From a virus, in the IMG/VR virus record IMGVR_UViG_3300008470_000032, positions 1-20,707 of that record: 20,707 nucleotides of DNA. The stretch is one strand, 5' to 3'. Position numbers and translations under genes: made by a program. Under the pieces are notes generated by a model that had not been told where the DNA came from, did no database searches, and worked only from the letters and a program-made list of their open reading frames with translations. This document shows, piece after piece, positions 8,195-16,421 of the stretch; the first letter of the stretch is position 1, and every line of letters begins with the position of its first letter.

Positions 8195-8860
8195 CTACTG
8201 CAATCTTTTTATTTTGAGCATTACCTGCAATCTTATGAGAAATTTTAATGTTGAAACATCACCTCTCATTGATACTGGAGTAACACGTCTAACTCCACCA
8301 ACATCTCTTGATAAACCTCTACCTACAGCAGCGTAATCTACAGAGAATCTTTTTCCTCTAACTAATTCTTCACCTGGAATACCATTTTCAGTGTCTCCAC
8401 CAAAGCATTCTACAAGATAAACAAAGTTAAGTCCTTCTGGCTTAGGTTCCTTAAGAACTCTAATTGGATATAATTCATTTTTCTCACCTACGATAGTTTC
8501 TCCATCAAAGAACCAAAGTTCTGGAAATACTAATTCGAATTGAGTTCCACCTTCACCAATGTTGAATTCACCATCAGTTACTATTGCTCCTTTGTAACGT
8601 GCTTCCACTAATGGAATATTACGTCTAGAACTTCCTATCAATTCCCAATAGAAATCTCTATCATCTTCGATGTATTTCGTTGGAAATTTGTTTAATAAAG
8701 CCTCTAAGCTTCTACCACGATTGATGGCAAGCAATTTGATAAACATATTGTTTATCTTTTGAGGACTACGTTTGTACATTGCATCCAAAGTATTCTCAGG
8801 ATTAATCATCCCTGCGATAGCCTGTGAATCTGTAACTTGGTATCTACCTAATTGAAACAT
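8195..8860 (-). CDS. Major capsid protein, N-terminal part (0 frame)
   Basis: It starts at the ATG at 8860, preceded by the A-rich leader shared with the fibre gene. The first 206 codons run through MFQLGRYQVTDSQAIAGMIN, the helical segment NNMFIKLLAINRGRSLEALL, the beta segment FWELIGSSRRNIPLVEARYKG (residues about 71-91) and VTPVSMRGDVSTLK. This fits the N-arm, long helix and P-domain start of an HK97-fold capsid protein. After the A4 run the 0 frame continues for only 14 to 15 residues of low-quality sequence (FLIRLQVMLKIKRLQ) and ends at TAG 8195-8197, the only TAG stop among the window's genes. The true protein continues in the -1 frame (see 7353-8183). The gene follows the scaffold protein by 31 bp, the usual scaffold-capsid order. 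Confidence 0.8.
   Translation of the reverse strand: MFQLGRYQVTDSQAIAGMINPENTLDAMYKRSPQKINNMFIKLLAINRGRSLEALLNKFPTKYIEDDRDFYWELIGSSRRNIPLVEARYKGAIVTDGEFNIGEGGTQFELVFPELWFFDGETIVGEKNELYPIRVLKEPKPEGLNFVYLVECFGGDTENGIPGEELVRGKRFSVDYAAVGRGLSRDVGGVRRVTPVSMRGDVSTLKFLIRLQVMLKIKRLQ
8243..8246 (-). other. -1 frameshift point in the capsid gene (A4 run)
   Basis: The minus strand reads ACA TTA AAA TTT CTC in the 0 frame. Re-reading one A gives AAA ATT TCT CAT AAG and restores the capsid frame. A P-site tRNA-Lys could slip from AAA to the preceding AAA. The site is not a canonical X-XXY-YYZ heptamer, and no strong downstream hairpin is seen, so an uncalled fifth A is the simplest explanation. Confidence 0.75.
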
Positions 8861-8861
8861 T

Positions 8862-8882
8862 TTTATTTTTTTTAATCGGTTA
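8862..8882 (-). promoter_or_regulatory. A-rich leader motif upstream of the capsid gene (copy 2 of 2)
   Basis: On the minus strand the sequence is TAACC-G-ATT, eight A, TAAA, then A and the ATG. It matches the leader of the fibre gene at 350-370 in 20 of 21 positions. It overlaps no other gene and sits where a ribosome loads, so a translation-enhancing role is the best guess. Confidence 0.55.
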
Positions 8883-8891
8883 TTTTTCTAT

Positions 8892-10022
8892 TTATATATC
8901 TAATTTCAAATCTCCTCCTAATGAGAAGCTTGAGTCAGTATCACTATTGTCGAAGTTTACTCCCCCTTTATCAAGGAATCCAGCTCCGTTATTTTTTAAG
9001 ACTTCATCAATTTGTCTTGATACATTAGATTCAACAGCATTGTTAATTTTAGAAAAATCAGTATAACCTTTAGTAACCATATATAAGTAGTTTTGAACTA
9101 CTTGATATTTAACTGGGTCTTCACTATAAGCTTTGTAATAAGCATTAGTTGGTTTACCATTTTTATCATTGCCAATTGGTGTTGTTATTTGTTTAAGTAA
9201 GTCATCTTTAACTCTTTGAGTTAATTTTACTCCTTTTAACACCTCTTCTGTTGTATCAATGAACTTCTTAATATCATCATTAACTTTAGTTTCTTCGGCT
9301 TTAGTAGCATCAATTGAATCATTATAATTCTTAACATTATGCTCTTTTAACCTTGCTAAAGCAGACGTAGCATCATTTACATCTTCTGCTAAATCTACAC
9401 TCCTTTTTGCATACTTTAAAGCTTCGTCTCTATCAAACCCTCTGTTCAAGAAATCTTGAGCAATTATGTTTGTTCTAAGATTGATTGCTGCATCATCATC
9501 AGCTGCTATCAACTCTGGTGTAATCCCATTAAGTTGGTTAGCTACTTTTTGATATGATACGTAATCATCTTTAGGGACTCCAGTCTCCATTGCCTTTTTA
9601 TACTCTGCTTGTGCAGAATCTAATCCGGAAGTTATTTCAGCTTTAATAGCATCAGCTAACTTAGTTGCATCAGTAATATCAATATTATCTTTATTAAGAC
9701 TTGGTAAAACCCCTTCATCAAATAAATGAGTAGCTAGGGAAGAATAGATTTTTGACAAACCGGGAGAAGAGTTACTCATATTCTCAGGGGTCTTAACCTC
9801 GTCTTTATCCTTAGCTACTATCTCTGAAGGTTTTTTAACCTCCTCACCAGGTATTATTTTGTTTTGTTCTTCAGTAGATGGTATCTTATCTACTACTGTC
9901 GCAGCTGCTTGCTCTTCTGGAGTCAATGCACCTGGTATATTATCTAAAAGACTTCCAGCTTCGTCTATACTGAATTCTTCTTCATTTAAGGCATCTAAGC
10001 CTAATATTGTTTCTCCTCCCAT
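8892..10022 (-). CDS. Probable capsid scaffolding protein (376 aa)
   Basis: A 376-aa soluble, very acidic protein. The N-terminus is disordered and Glu/Asp-rich (NEEEFSIDEAGSLLDN...TPEEQAAATVV...KKPSEIVAKDKDEVKTPE). The middle is helical and coiled-coil-like (about 110-280, with ADAIKAEITSGLDSAQAEYK and IKKFIDTTEEVLKGVKLTQ). The tail is short and disordered, ending SFSLGGDLKLDI. This composition and the position immediately upstream of the capsid gene (31 bp) are the usual marks of a phage scaffolding protein, which shapes the prohead and is removed before packaging. No protease motif is visible. It starts a unit with its own -7 box at 10063-10070 and shares the terminator at 7314-7337 with the capsid gene. 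Assignment is by context and composition. Confidence 0.65.
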   Translation of the reverse strand: MGGETILGLDALNEEEFSIDEAGSLLDNIPGALTPEEQAAATVVDKIPSTEEQNKIIPGEEVKKPSEIVAKDKDEVKTPENMSNSSPGLSKIYSSLATHLFDEGVLPSLNKDNIDITDATKLADAIKAEITSGLDSAQAEYKKAMETGVPKDDYVSYQKVANQLNGITPELIAADDDAAINLRTNIIAQDFLNRGFDRDEALKYAKRSVDLAEDVNDATSALARLKEHNVKNYNDSIDATKAEETKVNDDIKKFIDTTEEVLKGVKLTQRVKDDLLKQITTPIGNDKNGKPTNAYYKAYSEDPVKYQVVQNYLYMVTKGYTDFSKINNAVESNVSRQIDEVLKNNGAGFLDKGGVNFDNSDTDSSFSLGGDLKLDI

Positions 10023-10062
10023 AATTAATAATTATAATTAATAAATTGTTTCTTCCTTAACA

Positions 10063-10070
10063 CAAAAGTA
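10063..10070 (-). promoter_or_regulatory. Putative -7 box (TACTTTTG) of the scaffold-capsid unit
   Basis: It fits TAnnTTTG exactly and lies 41 nt before the scaffold start, in the 90-bp gap after the spanin-like gene. About 20 nt upstream is a T-run rather than a clear TTTG -33 box. Confidence 0.45.
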
Positions 10071-10112
10071 GTATGTTTATTTAAATATGTAAAAAACTAC
10101 ATATAGCTAAAA

Positions 10113-10781
10113 TCATTTTTTCTCTGGTATCTTTTCATACTTAGTAAAGACATCTTTACTAACACCTATCATGAATTCTTTGGTATTCAATAGATTAACA
10201 CTACCTTCGTAGGTCCATCCATTTCTTCCCTTAAATCCTATAGTTGGTAATAATTGTGGTCTAATGTATCCAGCTGAGTCCATTGCCATTCCTAATTTAG
10301 CTCCAGCTGTAATTGTATATTTTGGTTTCATATAATAAATACTCTCAAAGTATTCAATCTTCTGAGGTTTTACAGTCCAATCAACCTTTTGATTTTTAAG
10401 AATACCTCCTTCAACAACATCATCTACTTTAATACTAACAAGACTATCTGAATATACATTACTGTATAGTTTGCGAGCTATAGCTTCTGCATAAGCTCTT
10501 GTCTTAGCATTATCATCCTTCATTGCTTCAAAGGCTCTTAGCATTTCGTTATTCATTCCAGAATTAGTATTACCTGGTTGAGGTACTACTATGATAGTAG
10601 GTTGTGGGGATTCATTACTAAAAGTTCCTACTTTTTGAGGAATAGATAATACTCTTAGAATGCTATCTATCCTATCATCATTTTTTGTAGTACTGTTATC
10701 CCTATTCCCGGAATAGACAATATATAGAGCAAGTCCTGCAATTAACAGAATTGTCCAATTTTTATTTAGGAATGTTAGCAT
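10113..10781 (-). CDS. Membrane-anchored spanin-like protein
   Basis: A 222-aa protein with one N-terminal transmembrane helix (about residues 10-24, WTILLIAGLALYIVY) followed by a hydrophilic part. That part has a Pro-rich stretch (SPQPTIIVVPQPGN), a helix (MNNEMLRAFEAMKDDNAKTRAYAE...), and a beta-rich C-terminus (KYTITAGAKLGMAMDSAGYI, GRNGWTYEGSVNLL). The segment YSDSLVSIKVDDVVEGGILK resembles a domain I remember from DUF6808-like proteins of Bacteroidota phages that have been linked to spanin-type roles. The gene follows holin and UVR-like genes on the same strand, so a role in disrupting the outer membrane or linking it to the inner membrane during lysis is plausible. An alternative is a structural membrane protein used in virion assembly. 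No endolysin gene is present in the window. Confidence 0.5.
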   Translation of the reverse strand: MLTFLNKNWTILLIAGLALYIVYSGNRDNSTTKNDDRIDSILRVLSIPQKVGTFSNESPQPTIIVVPQPGNTNSGMNNEMLRAFEAMKDDNAKTRAYAEAIARKLYSNVYSDSLVSIKVDDVVEGGILKNQKVDWTVKPQKIEYFESIYYMKPKYTITAGAKLGMAMDSAGYIRPQLLPTIGFKGRNGWTYEGSVNLLNTKEFMIGVSKDVFTKYEKIPEKK

Positions 10782-10797
10782 TAGCTTTATTTATAAG

Positions 10798-10980
10798 TTA
10801 TATTCTATCACGTATCTCTGCACATCTTTCGAATTCATCAGTAGTTTCATAATATAATCTACATCTATCTAAAAATTCTACATCGTATGACTTCATTACT
10901 TCTCCATATGATGTACTATCTAGTATTGTTTCTATGGTTGCCATGTGGGGATTTTTAGAATTATTTTTTCTTTTTATCAT
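10798..10980 (-). CDS. Small UVR-motif-like protein in the lysis cassette
   Basis: A 60-aa ORF, 16 bp upstream of the spanin-like gene. The 3' end (DRCRLYYETTDEFERCAEIR, then DRI) resembles a UVR helix-hairpin as seen in UvrB/UvrC and in small phage proteins, where conserved E-x-x-A-x-x-I/L-R-D spacing occurs. The start is uncertain. The ATG at 10980 lies inside the holin gene (20-bp overlap). An alternative ATG at 10944 (MATIETILDSTSYGEVMKSY) starts just after the holin stop and gives 48 residues, which looks better as a folded unit. Function unknown; a small regulatory protein is possible. Confidence 0.5.
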   Translation of the reverse strand: MIKRKNNSKNPHMATIETILDSTSYGEVMKSYDVEFLDRCRLYYETTDEFERCAEIRDRI

Positions 10981-11545
10981 CTCCTAGTTTTTTAAAAAAT
11001 TTACCTTCTAAAATTTCAAATATCTTTTCTACAAGTTTAAATATATAAAGAGATTTATTAAATCTTCTCTCTATATTCTCACCTATACTAATGTATTCTC
11101 TTAATGTTACAAGCACTAAAGGTATAGTTGTTATAATCTCATATGTAGTGTTCATATACTTTAAATCTTCAAACTTAGTTCCTATAATATCAGCTAACCA
11201 TATCCATAAGAATAGCATTAAGAATTTAAAGAATGTAAATGTTATCTTTCGACTATTAAACTTTTTATCATAGGCTTCTTTCTTGTTTCCTTCTCTAATG
11301 GCTTTCAACTCTTCGAATCTACTGGCCATTACACCAGTCCAGAAGTCAACCATAAATAAAACAGATATCAATATTAAAAAGCTAGTAGAAACACCAAGAA
11401 AACTTGTATTAAGAATTTTATGAGTTATCTCAATACCTATACTTAATGCTGTAGATACAGGTAATAACATACCTTTTTTGTACATTACTGTCTTTGCGAA
11501 TAATGTAGCAAATGGGGAAAAATATATCTTCATATCATCTAACAT
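10961..11545 (-). CDS. Holin (phage_holin_4 / TcdE-like family)
   Basis: A 194-aa protein with hydrophobic segments at about 26-45, 50-75, 101-122 and 135-148. The signature MVDFWTGVMASRFEELKA, then KEAYDKKFNSRKITF and WLADIIGTKF, matches the TcdE-like holin family (phage_holin_4_1), and the REYISIGENIERR segment after the last hydrophobic stretch fits too. The C-terminus is very Lys-rich (KKLGDDKKKK), usual for holins. It would form membrane lesions that time lysis. The start is 2 nt after the portal stop, so it is probably translationally coupled to the portal gene. At 194 aa it is longer than the typical 100-150-aa member because of the C-terminal helix. Confidence 0.75.
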   Translation of the reverse strand: MLDDMKIYFSPFATLFAKTVMYKKGMLLPVSTALSIGIEITHKILNTSFLGVSTSFLILISVLFMVDFWTGVMASRFEELKAIREGNKKEAYDKKFNSRKITFTFFKFLMLFLWIWLADIIGTKFEDLKYMNTTYEIITTIPLVLVTLREYISIGENIERRFNKSLYIFKLVEKIFEILEGKFFKKLGDDKKKK

Positions 11546-11547
11546 TC

Positions 11548-13980
11548 TTATTTAGCTGCAGTCTTAACCACAGGCTTATTTAATTGTTTATTTTTTATAA
11601 CTAAGTTATCCTTATGCATTGACATCTTATCAGCTAACTCTTTAATTTTTAACTGAACTTTATCACCTTGGTCTTTTTTGTCTAGTTTGAACTTTGCTTC
11701 ATCTAATGGATTGTCTTCCCCATTTTCATTATCTTGATTCTCGTCTGCTCCAACTGCTCTATCTATAGATTTATCTTGTGATGTTACAATAAGTTTTAAT
11801 TCTTCTATTCTACTCTTTTCTGTAATTTCTAATTCTTTTAATCTTAATAACTCATTTTCTCTAGCTTCTAAAGCTTGTTGAGCTACCATTGCTTGTTTGT
11901 TTTGGTCTTCAGCTGACTTAGCATTTCTTTCTTGCATTTGTTTTTCATCTTTCTCTACAAGTCTTTGTACTTCTACTAGAGATGGAGATGTAAATATTTT
12001 CATTATAGTACCAAAACTTAATGTTTGATTCTGTAATGCTGCATGTGCCAATTGCTCTAAATTTTGTTCTAACTTAGCATAGTCTTCACCATTGGTAACC
12101 ATTAATCCATGGTCTTCTTCCATAAAGTCATCACCTTCAATTTCCATAACTTGGTTAGTCATATCATCAGCAATGTACATAAGTTTCATTTTATTACCTC
12201 TCATTGCAATCTTAGCAGTTTCAAGTAACAATGATAAAGCTCTTCTTTTTACACCATCATGTTTTTTAAAGTATGCTTCTGTAACATAATTAGATTGTCT
12301 AATAGCATGTTCAACTCCACCAACTGTTTCTCTATTCTCTACAGCTCCTAGACGTTGTTTAGGTATACCAAGTATCTCATCCATTTGAGTCTTAGCATAT
12401 TCCATCATGTTAATGTTTTGTTGGATGTAATCACCCATGTTAGGATTATATATTTTACCAGATGTATTACCAACTGCTCCAGCTAACTTACCTGTAGAAT
12501 TACCACGAGTACCTTCTTTAAATGAATCTATTACAATTACACCTGCCTTTTTAGCAAAGTATAATGTTTTTGTAATATCCCATCCTTCAGCAAACTTAGC
12601 TTTATCAATTTCAAGTAATGGTCCAAACCATTTAGAATAAGCTTCAAGCAATCTATGCCAAGCTGCATCGTATAATATATTAAAAGGTTTTGCTCTATCT
12701 AAAAGAGATACCACCTTTTGGTCATTTAAGTTATATATTTGTCCTACAATACCAGGGGAGTTAAATCCTGGATTACCTATTTTATTATATTGAATAGCTC
12801 TTGGCTTCATGTCAACATAAACCTCTTCACCTATCTTAGTACCTTGCCACCATTGTGAAACCCAATACTTTTCTGCAACTTCACCTTTATCAGATAAAAC
12901 TACATAATCTTCTCCTCTAAATTTAATTTGTTCATCTCCCTGCTCATCATAGTAAGTTACCTTCATGATTTGCTTAAGACTTTTCCAAAATACACGTAAT
13001 ACTCTTATATTACCATCATTGTCAAAGTAATTTGATTTAGTTGCAAAGTTATCAAAAGCACCTTCCATTAAATCTATATGGTCATCTAACATTAAAGACC
13101 TAGCATATTCTAAACCAGCTTTATCATCAATGTCTTCTTTAGACATATCACCATCCATGTTATCACCTGTTCCAGTAGAAACACCATTGCCTTGAATATA
13201 ATCAACATCTTTACTTCTCAATTGATTATAGTAAGTATCAATGACTTTACCCGGAGACCAGTAATCATCAGTTATAATTAAATCAGCATCCTCAAATCTA
13301 TCTGAGTTTCCTGCTCTAATCACATAAGTTTTCAAAGGGTTTAATCTCTCAAACACAGGATTGTTATGCTTGATGTCACACAGGTATGATTCTTCACCAT
13401 GAATTAATGCATCCATGAATCCATCACTTAACTTCTCTTCAACTTCCAATTCTTTAATGAAATGCTTCAGTAATAAGTTAGCTCTTTTTTCACGAATGTC
13501 TTGCCATTCAAAGTTCATGTAATCACCAAACTTAGCTAGTTCTTTTTCAATTTCTTCTTCGGAGTATTGGAGAGTAAGTAATTGTTCTAATTTAGATTGA
13601 ATCTCCTTTCTTTTATTATTTTCTATTGACGATATTGCCGTTGGACTGATAATGGTTACTCTCCAATCAAACCTCCTTGCTTTTTCTTCACCTACTAATA
13701 CATTTAGTCTTGGTACAATTATAGGATAATGCTGTATTGCCCCTGGGATATAGAAATCCTCAAGGTTAGATGGATTCAAAGTTAACTTTAAATCATCCTT
13801 ATGTACAATGCCATTAAAGAATTGAATATTACGTTTTTTACTACGTAATCTCTTTCTAAGGCTAACACTACTTATAGTGCTATTATCATCTGCCCAATCC
13901 AAATGTTTTTTTCTCCAGACTTTGTTTTTTCCTTTAAAGGATAACTTTTGTCTAGGAAACTGTTTAAATACACTTTTCAT
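11548..13980 (-). CDS. Portal protein (crAss-like, 810 aa)
   Basis: An 810-aa protein directly downstream of the large terminase, the usual place for the portal. The N-terminal region has YIPGAIQHYPIIVPRLNVLV followed by GEEKARRFDWRV (about 77-107), as in portal proteins with a P-x-I-x-x-L-V-G-E-E signature. Next come GFMDALIHGEESYLCDIKHN and NPVFERLNPLKTYVI (about 187-221), then TQMDEILGIPKQRLGAVENR and VGGVEHAIRQSNYVTEAYFK in the stem/wing region. The last 150 residues are a long charged coiled coil (ARENELLRLKELEITEKSRI) with a Lys-rich end, which may extend into the head. It forms the dodecameric DNA gate and binds the terminase during packaging. The length exceeds most siphovirus portals (400-500 aa) and agrees with crAss-like phages. 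A -7 box lies 19 nt upstream. Confidence 0.8.
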   Translation of the reverse strand: MKSVFKQFPRQKLSFKGKNKVWRKKHLDWADDNSTISSVSLRKRLRSKKRNIQFFNGIVHKDDLKLTLNPSNLEDFYIPGAIQHYPIIVPRLNVLVGEEKARRFDWRVTIISPTAISSIENNKRKEIQSKLEQLLTLQYSEEEIEKELAKFGDYMNFEWQDIREKRANLLLKHFIKELEVEEKLSDGFMDALIHGEESYLCDIKHNNPVFERLNPLKTYVIRAGNSDRFEDADLIITDDYWSPGKVIDTYYNQLRSKDVDYIQGNGVSTGTGDNMDGDMSKEDIDDKAGLEYARSLMLDDHIDLMEGAFDNFATKSNYFDNDGNIRVLRVFWKSLKQIMKVTYYDEQGDEQIKFRGEDYVVLSDKGEVAEKYWVSQWWQGTKIGEEVYVDMKPRAIQYNKIGNPGFNSPGIVGQIYNLNDQKVVSLLDRAKPFNILYDAAWHRLLEAYSKWFGPLLEIDKAKFAEGWDITKTLYFAKKAGVIVIDSFKEGTRGNSTGKLAGAVGNTSGKIYNPNMGDYIQQNINMMEYAKTQMDEILGIPKQRLGAVENRETVGGVEHAIRQSNYVTEAYFKKHDGVKRRALSLLLETAKIAMRGNKMKLMYIADDMTNQVMEIEGDDFMEEDHGLMVTNGEDYAKLEQNLEQLAHAALQNQTLSFGTIMKIFTSPSLVEVQRLVEKDEKQMQERNAKSAEDQNKQAMVAQQALEARENELLRLKELEITEKSRIEELKLIVTSQDKSIDRAVGADENQDNENGEDNPLDEAKFKLDKKDQGDKVQLKIKELADKMSMHKDNLVIKNKQLNKPVVKTAAK

Positions 13981-13998
13981 TTTATATATATATATTTA

Positions 13999-14006
13999 CA
14001 AAAATA
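13999..14006 (-). promoter_or_regulatory. Putative -7 box (TATTTTTG) of the portal gene
   Basis: An exact TAnnTTTG match in the 68-bp terminase-portal gap, followed by GTAAATATATATATATAA just before the ATG at 13980. No clear -33 TTTG is seen at the expected distance, so the assignment is tentative. Confidence 0.4.
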
Positions 14007-14048
14007 GCCATTAGCAGTGGACTAATCTAATTCTACTTATAGCTATAA

Positions 14049-16421
14049 TTAAGTTTGACGATTCATATAATTATTCCAGTTTTTATCAATAAAGTCATCA
14101 CCATCATTTGGTGAAGGTGCTATATCTCTATCTTCTTTATAATTTTCAATTGATATCTTCATATCCTCACGAAGTAGCATAACCATATCCATTGCTGATA
14201 CCCTATCAAAGTTACCATCTGGATTCCATTGTATACATTCCTCTAAATAACCTATACTCCTGATAGTCCTAAAGTTAGGTTTATAAATTTCATCTCCATC
14301 TTCATTCAGGGTTAACTGTTGTGTTAGTTGCCAACCACGCTGAAGTGTCTTACCTAATTTAATTGTCTCCTTATTTGTTCTAGTACCTTTAGCTTTATTT
14401 CCCCCTAATGAACCTGTAACTAATTCTTGGTCTCTTAGATATTGTAAAGTATCTGTTAGTAAATATAGTACATTATTATTAGAAAAATGACTAAACAATC
14501 CTTTAAGGTTATTTTCATAGTTTAATTTAGCATTATAAAACTTAAGTAGCATAATACATTTATCATAGTATTCCTCAGCTAGAATAGGTCTTCCTGTATA
14601 TTCTGCTACAATTCTATCTGTCCAAGTATCAAATATAAAGATTGATGCTAATGAACCATTTTGAGTATAATCATTATCCACGGGGTCAGCTCCAGCTATG
14701 TATCTATTATCAAATACCTTTCCAACTCTCTCACTCTTCTTAGGCATCTCAAATATCTCAATACCTCCATTTACATTTCTTTTATTCTTAAGTGGATATT
14801 CTCTAATTATTGTTACATCTGCATTAGGAAGCCATTTTACCTCTCCATTAGTATCATAAACTAAATCTCCTACATAATGTTCAGCTGTGAATCTTACTAT
14901 ATCAGGTTTAATTTCTTCTAAGTAATCTTTAAGTGATGCTACAGGAAATGCAGAACCTTCAGTTCTCATAATAGCCTCTTGAGGTGTTATTGGTCTCTCA
15001 GCTTTTTCCTGCACAATTGCATGTGGGTCAGTAGTATTATATTTTACATTTATCCTGGCCACAAGTATTTGGACTAGTGCACCTATCACATCAGAGTTAC
15101 CATTCTTATCATATCTTTCATTTACATTCATATATTGAGGAAAGAAGAATGCACACTGTGTTCTACCATTTATATTCTTATCAAATCTATTTGGCATAGA
15201 TAAGATGTTATATCCTTTAGGGTTATAGAAGATTTCTTGTAGTCCTGTAAGGTCACTACCTTCCTCACCACCTGTACCATAAGCATTCATTAATCCAAAG
15301 ACTCTGTTATCCTCTTCCACCGATGGTCTGGCAATACCCCATGCTGTAAGGAAGTTTGTAAAGGAACCTACTTCTTCCCATTCTATCAGAGCTCCCCTTT
15401 TACCCCTAGCTCTATGTGAATCATTTTTAAGAGTTACACCCATTACTGAATTCTGTACTCCAGCTGGTTGATTGGTCTCTGGGTCTTTGTATCCCATTTT
15501 CCATTCCATATCATTTGGTGAATCTTTCAATTCTCTAGTTCCTGGCCATGGTGTATGGTTAGAGCAGAAGTTTATAATATCTAAGTACTTATTTAATACA
15601 CCATCCTTAATCAAATATTCCTTCTCATTAGCAATAGCAAATGATTTTACATTATTTGTACTACGTGAGTTTTCACCTAATATAAAATTTCTACCAAGTT
15701 TAGACCCTCCTTTAAATGAGAATCCACAACCCCTTTTCTTAAGTGTTCCTGTATGCTTTCCTTTACCCCTTGCTTTCTGCAGGTAGTGATAAAATAAGTA
15801 GTCACCATCATATGGATTTGGAAATCCTTCAACACGAGTAGATGCTTCATCCCCTGAACCTGATACCTTTTGTATAGGACTATAGTTCCAATAAAAATAT
15901 AAATATCCTGGAATCCATTCCCCATCTTCTGGTCTTATCATTCCTTCTCTACATCTTCTTGCTTCTTCTATCCACCATTGTGAATATTCAGAGTAAGGAT
16001 TACTATTAGGGTATAAGTGAGTGTATCTTCCTGTTCTTTCAAATGTTAGTGCTGCTTGTCTAAAGAAATCCATATCCTCTAATATATGAGGGTCTGTAAG
16101 ATTTGGCTCTATGATTCCATCAGCTTTTTCAACTCTATGTCTGGAATATGGATTATCCCATCTAGGTAAGTCTTTAGCTAAAACTCTATCCTTCTTTGAT
16201 ATATTTTGTAAGAATTCTATACTGTCGTAAGCTTCTAAGAAATCAACTTTAACTTCTTTAAGATACATAGGGCTCAAGTCAGCTTTATCTAATTCATCTA
16301 AAATGGCTTCATCAAGTTGTTGAATATTCCATACATTAGATTGTCTATCATTAAACTGAAAAGTTCTTTCTTTAGGTATTAGATTAGATTCCATCTTCGA
16401 AAATAGACTTCTTTTTTCCAC
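14049..16421 (-). CDS. terL: Terminase large subunit
   Basis: A 790-aa packaging motor, ATPase plus nuclease. The Walker-A region is atypical: RGCGFSFKGGSKLGRNF (about 230-246) has no canonical GxxGxGKT. Walker B is GALIEWEEV (343-351, E349/E350). The coupling motif is MNAYGTGGEEG (378-388). The RNase H-like nuclease has its first Asp in YIAGADPVDND (D579), Glu in LNYENNL (E636), and its last Asp in RVSAMDMVMLL (D745). These three acidic positions are the expected metal-binding set. The protein would dock on the portal, whose gene follows 68 bp later, and cut and pump DNA. An ATG at 16394 (MESNLIPKERT) overlaps the upstream gene by only 11 bp and is an equally good start, giving 781 aa. The unusually large size is typical of crAss-like terminases. 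Confidence 0.9.
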   Translation of the reverse strand: MEKRSLFSKMESNLIPKERTFQFNDRQSNVWNIQQLDEAILDELDKADLSPMYLKEVKVDFLEAYDSIEFLQNISKKDRVLAKDLPRWDNPYSRHRVEKADGIIEPNLTDPHILEDMDFFRQAALTFERTGRYTHLYPNSNPYSEYSQWWIEEARRCREGMIRPEDGEWIPGYLYFYWNYSPIQKVSGSGDEASTRVEGFPNPYDGDYLFYHYLQKARGKGKHTGTLKKRGCGFSFKGGSKLGRNFILGENSRSTNNVKSFAIANEKEYLIKDGVLNKYLDIINFCSNHTPWPGTRELKDSPNDMEWKMGYKDPETNQPAGVQNSVMGVTLKNDSHRARGKRGALIEWEEVGSFTNFLTAWGIARPSVEEDNRVFGLMNAYGTGGEEGSDLTGLQEIFYNPKGYNILSMPNRFDKNINGRTQCAFFFPQYMNVNERYDKNGNSDVIGALVQILVARINVKYNTTDPHAIVQEKAERPITPQEAIMRTEGSAFPVASLKDYLEEIKPDIVRFTAEHYVGDLVYDTNGEVKWLPNADVTIIREYPLKNKRNVNGGIEIFEMPKKSERVGKVFDNRYIAGADPVDNDYTQNGSLASIFIFDTWTDRIVAEYTGRPILAEEYYDKCIMLLKFYNAKLNYENNLKGLFSHFSNNNVLYLLTDTLQYLRDQELVTGSLGGNKAKGTRTNKETIKLGKTLQRGWQLTQQLTLNEDGDEIYKPNFRTIRSIGYLEECIQWNPDGNFDRVSAMDMVMLLREDMKISIENYKEDRDIAPSPNDGDDFIDKNWNNYMNRQT

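Noticed and set aside
8198-8234. 10-bp direct repeat AAGATTGCAG just after the frameshift point
   Set aside because: Both copies are in the capsid frame, 27 nt apart, and code for similar K-I-A residues. It is most likely coincidence, and no hairpin is formed that would stimulate frameshifting.
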